Below, piece by piece: positions 60,143 to 64,000 of a stretch of DNA of 64,000 nucleotides. The stretch is from UBA3305 sp002373555. GTDB taxonomy: Bacteria; Bacillota; Clostridia; Lachnospirales; Lachnospiraceae. The stretch spans positions 1 to 64,000 of the forward strand of contig CAMOER010000009.1 in assembly GCA_946612455.1 (NCBI GenBank), read 5' to 3'. How positions within the stretch are numbered: the first letter of the stretch is position 1; each line of letters starts with the position of its first letter. A program made the translations under genes and the position numbers. The notes beneath the pieces are model-generated. The model had not been told where the DNA came from and ran no database searches. It worked only from the letters and a program-made list of their open reading frames with translations.

Positions 60143-60994
60143 ATGGAGAAAAAACAGGCTGCCGCGCCGATGACCGTAATGATGGGCGCGGACGCATTTG
60201 CAGAGAAGGACGGAACATGTATTTACTGGCTCGGCTCGGCCGGTATTCTGATCAATGCACGCGGTACATGCATCATGATCGACCCGGTGCTGGAGAACAG
60301 CGAAGCGGATCCGGCGCTCAGCGAAGCGGGATTCCCATTCCTGGTGCCGCCGCCGGTCCGGTGCGCGGACATCCCGCGGCTGGATGCGGTGCTTTATACC
60401 CATGCGGATTATGATCATATGGCGCCGGGAACGGCCAAAGCGCTGCTGCGGCTGGACGTGCCGTACTATGGAACCGAATTCACCTGCTTCCGTCTGCAGG
60501 AGGATTTCGGGATCGGTCTGCAGGGCGCGGGCAGAACGATTCCCATGTCTTATGCGCAGGAGACCGTGATCGGAAACATTTCCGTGCGGCTGACGCACTG
60601 TGTGCACAACTGGCGCGCGAACCGGCCGGAATTTGACTGGGAATACGGGCCGGATGACTGCTGCGGGTTTTATATCACGACGCCGGACGGAACGGTCTGG
60701 GCGCCCGGGGACAGTACGCTGCAGCCCTGGCATTTTGAGGAACCGGCCCCGGATCTTCTGTTCTTCGATATTTCGGCGGATCCGTTCCACTTCGGGACGG
60801 AAAACGCGATCCGGCTTGCGAACCATTACGGAACGAGCGATCTGATCCTGTATCATTACGGTACGTATCTGGCGCCGGAAAAGCCGGCGTTTAATGCCGA
60901 TCCGGCATGGACCGAAGGGCGGATCGAAGATCCGGCGAGACTGCATATCCTTGCACCGGGAGAAGAATTCCGGCTGCAGAAAAAAGGGAAGTGA
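60143..60994 (+). CDS. MBL-fold metallo-hydrolase
   Basis: This 283-residue enzyme has the metallo-beta-lactamase metal motif H-A-D-Y-D-H (H87, D91, H92), a later LTHCVHNW His and GDST Asp, and further His in YHYGT. It is similar to UlaG/lactonase-type or tRNase Z-like hydrolases. AGAGG lies 11 bp before ATG 60143; longer frames lack a site. The SNF2 helicase gene starts 6 bp after its stop, so they are co-transcribed. Substrate unknown. Confidence 0.82.
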   Translation: MEKKQAAAPMTVMMGADAFAEKDGTCIYWLGSAGILINARGTCIMIDPVLENSEADPALSEAGFPFLVPPPVRCADIPRLDAVLYTHADYDHMAPGTAKALLRLDVPYYGTEFTCFRLQEDFGIGLQGAGRTIPMSYAQETVIGNISVRLTHCVHNWRANRPEFDWEYGPDDCCGFYITTPDGTVWAPGDSTLQPWHFEEPAPDLLFFDISADPFHFGTENAIRLANHYGTSDLILYHYGTYLAPEKPAFNADPAWTEGRIEDPARLHILAPGEEFRLQKKGK

Positions 60995-61000
60995 GAAGCT

Positions 61001-63175
61001 ATGAACAGACCGGACTTTCAAAAGATCAAAAGACAGATCGCTGAAATACAGAAAATCGAGGCCGCCTTTGAACTCATTTTCTCAGGGACGGCGCAGCTGG
61101 AACAGGATGTGAAGGATGCCTGTCTTGTTGTGCTGAAAGCATCTGCGGCGGAGGCGCTGCAGGAGATCCCGGTCAGCGAGCTGAAGAACTCCAGGGCCGG
61201 CATCCGGACAGCGCTGCTGGAAGAGGCAGGCTATCATACGCTTTACGATCTGTACCGGGCGGAGGATCATGCGCTGCAGGGAATCCCGGGGATCGGCGAA
61301 AAGCAGGCGGAGGCGGTCCGCACAGTGACGGACGGCTTCCTGAAAAGCCTGGCCGGCCGCGGCCATATTGCCGTGGATCCGGAGGACGGCGATCCCGCGT
61401 CCATGGATCTGCTGGTGAAAACGGCGAAGTACCGGCAGGCGGAAATGGTCAGAAAGGACGCGGAAAGCTTCCGGGCGCCGCTGCATCAGCTGGCCGGAGA
61501 ACGGATCGCGGCTGTGAGGATCCGCAATGCCTTCCGGTGGTTCTTTTCCTCTGCAGCGGCAAAGGAAAAGACGATCCTGGCCGCGGAGGCGCTGGAGACG
61601 CTGTTCGGCGATCCGCTGTTCATCCGTGCGCAGAATGTCCTGACCGTATTCGGCGCTGCGCTGGAAACAGACCGGACAGCGGCAGTACGCGATTATGAGA
61701 AGAACAGCGCGGCTTATTATGCGCTGTTTGAAAAATATTCCGGCAGCGGCATTTCCCGGGAACTGATCTACAGCAGTGTTCCGGCACAGCTGGCGGCGGA
61801 GATCAGTGCCGAGGAACTGGATCTGCGGCATTTTACCGGCAACCTCAGGGCTTATCAGGAGTTCGGGACGAAGTATATCCTGCATCAGAAGCGGGTGCTC
61901 CTGGGCGATGAGATGGGACTCGGAAAGACGGTCCAGGCGATCGCTGCCATGGCGCATCTCGAAGCGCAGACGCCCGGGCGGCATTTCCTGATCGTCTGTC
62001 CGGCCTCCGTCATGATCAACTGGTGCCGGGAGATCCGGAAATTCAGCAGTATCCGGCCGTATCTCGTCCATGGGCAGGAATGGCAGGCCCGGTTCGAAGA
62101 ATGGAGGACAGACGGCGGCGCCGCGGTAACGAGCTTTGAAGGCATGGCGAAGATCACAGGATGGATCAACAACGCCATGACGCTGTCCCTGTTCGTCATT
62201 GATGAGGCGCATTATATCAAAAATCCGGAGGCGCAGCGCACAAAGAACATTCATAAGCTGGAGGACGAATCTGAGCGGATCCTGCTGATGACGGGCACCC
62301 CATTGGAGAACCGCGTCGATGAGATGTGCGAACTGATCGGCTTCGTGCAGCCGGATATGGAGGAGACGGTCCGGACCAATGCCGGTCTCCGGAATGTCCC
62401 GGAATTCCGGCAGATGCTCGCGCCAGTTTATCTGCGCAGACGCCGGGAAGATGTTCTGAAGGAACTGCCGCCGCTGACCGAGCAGGAGGAATGGTGCGCC
62501 ATGACAGAGGCGGATACGGCAGCCTATCTGGTGCAGGTCGCGGAAGGGAACTTCACGGGCATGCGGAGGGTCGCCTTCCTGCAGGACGATCTCACGGCAT
62601 CCGGAAAAGCGATCCGGCTTGCCGAGCTTTGCGGGATGCTGTGTGAAGAAGGAAGAAAGGCTGTCGTTTATTCGTATTTCAGGGAAACGGTGAGGAAAGC
62701 TTCCGCACTGCTGGCGGAGCACTGTACGGGCGTGATCACGGGAAGCACACCGGCTGCGGAGCGGCAGCTGCTCATCGACCGGTTCTCGGCTGCGGAATCC
62801 GGCTGTGTGCTCGTCTGCCAGATCCAGGCGGGCGGTACGGGACTGAATATCCAGGCGGCATCCGCCGTCCTGTTCTGCGAACCGCAGATCAAGCCTTCCC
62901 TGACGGAGCAGGCGCTTTCCAGAGTCTACCGGATGGGCCAGGTGCGGAGCGTCCAGGTGTTTCATCTGCTCAGCGAGAACTCCGTGGATGAAGCGGTGAT
63001 GCGCATCCTGCAGGAAAAGCAGGGAGAATTCGATCTGTTTGCCGAAGAATCGGTCATCGCGGATGCGGCCGACACGGTCGCGGATTCCGAATGGATCCGG
63101 CAGGTCGTGGAGCAGGAGAGACAGAAGTATCTCCCGGCCGTGATCGTACAGTCTCCGGCGCCTCCGGCGCCGTAA
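61001..63175 (+). CDS. SNF2-family helicase with N-terminal helix-hairpin-helix
   Basis: This 724-residue DNA-dependent ATPase has a helix-hairpin-helix segment near residues 88-104 (LQGIPGIGEKQAEAV), then the SNF2 helicase core: motif I GDEMGLGKT near 301, motif II DEAH near 400 (VIDEAHYIKN), a TGTPLENR strand, and the C-terminal half with QAGGTGLNIQ and EQALSRVYRMGQ (motif VI). SNF2 enzymes remodel protein-DNA complexes or RNA polymerase (RapA). It forms an operon with the MBL-fold gene. A repair or recombination role is plausible. Confidence 0.87.
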   Translation: MNRPDFQKIKRQIAEIQKIEAAFELIFSGTAQLEQDVKDACLVVLKASAAEALQEIPVSELKNSRAGIRTALLEEAGYHTLYDLYRAEDHALQGIPGIGEKQAEAVRTVTDGFLKSLAGRGHIAVDPEDGDPASMDLLVKTAKYRQAEMVRKDAESFRAPLHQLAGERIAAVRIRNAFRWFFSSAAAKEKTILAAEALETLFGDPLFIRAQNVLTVFGAALETDRTAAVRDYEKNSAAYYALFEKYSGSGISRELIYSSVPAQLAAEISAEELDLRHFTGNLRAYQEFGTKYILHQKRVLLGDEMGLGKTVQAIAAMAHLEAQTPGRHFLIVCPASVMINWCREIRKFSSIRPYLVHGQEWQARFEEWRTDGGAAVTSFEGMAKITGWINNAMTLSLFVIDEAHYIKNPEAQRTKNIHKLEDESERILLMTGTPLENRVDEMCELIGFVQPDMEETVRTNAGLRNVPEFRQMLAPVYLRRRREDVLKELPPLTEQEEWCAMTEADTAAYLVQVAEGNFTGMRRVAFLQDDLTASGKAIRLAELCGMLCEEGRKAVVYSYFRETVRKASALLAEHCTGVITGSTPAAERQLLIDRFSAAESGCVLVCQIQAGGTGLNIQAASAVLFCEPQIKPSLTEQALSRVYRMGQVRSVQVFHLLSENSVDEAVMRILQEKQGEFDLFAEESVIADAADTVADSEWIRQVVEQERQKYLPAVIVQSPAPPAP

Positions 63176-63184
63176 AAAGCGGAT

Positions 63185-63212
63185 GCGGGGGCGGAAAGCC
63201 GTCCCCGCTCTT
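63185..63212 (+). terminator. terminator after helicase gene
   Basis: GCGGGGGCGG (63185-63194) pairs with CCGTCCCCGC (63199-63208), with one G-U, over 4 nt, then CTCTTT. It also lies just past the stop of the convergent DUF5688 gene. Confidence 0.78.
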
Positions 63213-63220
63213 TCACCCCT

Positions 63221-64000
63221 TCAGTCATCCGGTTCCACCGTGCGCAGGGTCTCCCCGTCGAAAAGGAACACGGAATCCGAAAGCTGGTCTTTTGCCGCGA
63301 CCTGTGTGGTATTCACGAAGCTTACCAGCTCCGGAAGCTCCCGCCTGCTCATGTCCTCCGGCGTACAGGAAACGCCGAGGACGAGAAGTTCGTGACGGCT
63401 TGAAGGAAGGATATAATAAGGCTCGCCGATCTTTTCGTATATCTGCCGCAGGATCTTCGGGTAAGCGATCGCGGAGGCGCCGTTGAACGCCTTGCGGTTG
63501 GTGACGATCCACAGCTTATCATCGGCGCAGATCTCCTGCATGGATTCCGCCAGCCCGTCGGCATCGTACAGTTCGCAGAGCTTCTGTGCCAGCGGGGCAA
63601 TGATGTAGCTCTCGTTCTTCTCCGTATTTTCCAGGGCCTTCTGCAGGACTTCCTCCCCGCTGCATTCGAAGAAGGAGATCTGGGCATCTGTTACCAGATA
63701 ACTGAGTTCGGAGCCTTCCGATCTTCCGAGGACGAGCCTCGCAATGAGCGAGATATCCGTCCCGGGAACGGAATAATGGGGGATATGGGAGAGATCCATA
63801 TCCTTATACGCCGGGACGGCGTCGAGCTTTTCGGAATCCTGCAGGGCAGCGCTGCTGACGACCTCACTGATCTCAAAGAGGGTGTCGGTCCTGCCTGCGA
63901 TCGCTTCAGCCAGCTTCCGTATGGAAGCCGGGCTCCGGAACTGATCCGCATAGTCTTCCGGGTAGATCATCATGGCGGCAGGCAGCCCCGGTCTGCTGAT
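63221..64000 (-). CDS. DUF5688-family protein, 5' end outside the window
   Basis: The minus-strand frame is open to the window edge (64000), so the gene is partial. About 259 residues are visible. Its start region ISRPGLPAAMMIYPEDYADQ fits the family form with IRKPGxNxxPTIYLxxFY ahead of the body, and the body shows YIIAPLAQKLCE, LWIVTNRKAFNGASAIAYP and YYILPSSRHELLVL. An ATG at 63973 exists but lacks a good ribosome binding site and would drop this conserved part. The function of DUF5688 is unknown; copies are often found in tandem in Lachnospiraceae. More copies may lie beyond the edge. Confidence 0.7.
   Translation of the reverse strand: MSRPGLPAAMMIYPEDYADQFRSPASIRKLAEAIAGRTDTLFEISEVVSSAALQDSEKLDAVPAYKDMDLSHIPHYSVPGTDISLIARLVLGRSEGSELSYLVTDAQISFFECSGEEVLQKALENTEKNESYIIAPLAQKLCELYDADGLAESMQEICADDKLWIVTNRKAFNGASAIAYPKILRQIYEKIGEPYYILPSSRHELLVLGVSCTPEDMSRRELPELVSFVNTTQVAAKDQLSDSVFLFDGETLRTVEPDD

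Noticed and set aside
60143..63175. Phage-defence island (DISARM-type) call for the SNF2 helicase
   Set aside because: No methyltransferase, DUF1998 or nuclease genes are adjacent; only two genes, both with broad alternatives.
1..64000. tRNA, rRNA or other RNA genes
   Set aside because: Reading the intergenic gaps, I found no tRNA cloverleaf, rRNA segment or familiar small RNA; a covariance-model scan would be needed to exclude minor RNAs.

Overview
The window reads as a chromosome segment of an anaerobic, moderately GC-rich Firmicute, most likely a clostridial gut or rumen bacterium of the Lachnospiraceae type. This rests on gene content: a butyryl-CoA:acetate CoA-transferase-like enzyme, butyrate kinase with phosphotransacetylase, an [FeFe]-hydrogenase, a BspA-type repeat surface protein, the GlpA-like/FAD/DUF1667 triad, LytTR/GHKL signalling and AGGAGG ribosome binding sites. 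The species cannot be named from the sequence alone. I saw no rRNA, tRNA, CRISPR array, prophage or intact insertion sequence.

Layout, left to right. 0-4 kb: a BspA-type LRR surface protein, two GGGGAC-core palindromes, and a HipB/HipA-like toxin-antitoxin pair whose promoter lies in a 17-bp inverted repeat. 3.7-6.6 kb: an acyl-CoA:acetate CoA-transferase, an AEC-family carrier and a small secreted protein. 6.7-12.1 kb: a catabolic operon (class III aminotransferase, tandem-domain class II aldolase, TetR regulator, FGGY kinase) with a palindromic operator just downstream of its promoter, then GtrA. 12.2-15.4 kb: an XRE regulator and two overlapping CNNM/CorC paralogues. 15.4-17.5 kb: a GH43 beta-xylosidase remnant and PutP. 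17.6-20.7 kb: TetR, butyrate kinase and phosphotransacetylase, ending in a 27-bp-arm palindrome. 20.7-24.9 kb: YitT, a sodium:solute symporter, a GntR/UTRA regulator and a small radical SAM enzyme; the last three share a 12-bp palindrome. 25-30.4 kb: M18 aminopeptidase, a small orphan protein, CdaR, glycerate kinase and GntP permease.

30.5-38.6 kb: a glycerol-3-phosphate oxidation triad, an ABC importer and a glycerophosphodiester phosphodiesterase. Together they can take up glycerophosphodiesters, release glycerol-3-phosphate and oxidise it without a glycerol kinase. 38.6-43.3 kb (minus strand): MATE exporter, cytidylate-kinase-like protein, and a MoxR ATPase with a VWA partner. 43.4-50.9 kb (plus): a lipoprotein, a LytTR/GHKL two-component system, a large membrane-anchored GH3 protein with swapped domain order, a small membrane protein and an esterase. 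50.9-52.5 kb (minus): 1-pyrroline-5-carboxylate dehydrogenase with a nested palindrome in its leader. 52.9-55 kb: a histidine phosphatase and a transglutaminase-like protein. 55-60 kb (minus): a DapL-like aminotransferase, then [FeFe]-hydrogenase with a NuoF-tail/GltD fusion flavoprotein. 60.1-64 kb: MBL-fold hydrolase, SNF2 helicase, and a DUF5688 protein cut by the window edge.

Most transcription units have recognisable sigma-A promoters with 17-bp spacers and end in strong hairpins. The most interesting items are the GntR palindrome regulon, the hydrogenase with its NuoF/GltD fusion partner, the permuted GH3, the aldolase/aminotransferase/kinase operon, and the HipA-like pair in which the antitoxin seems to carry part of the kinase. 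Function calls come from motif recognition by eye; no database search was run.
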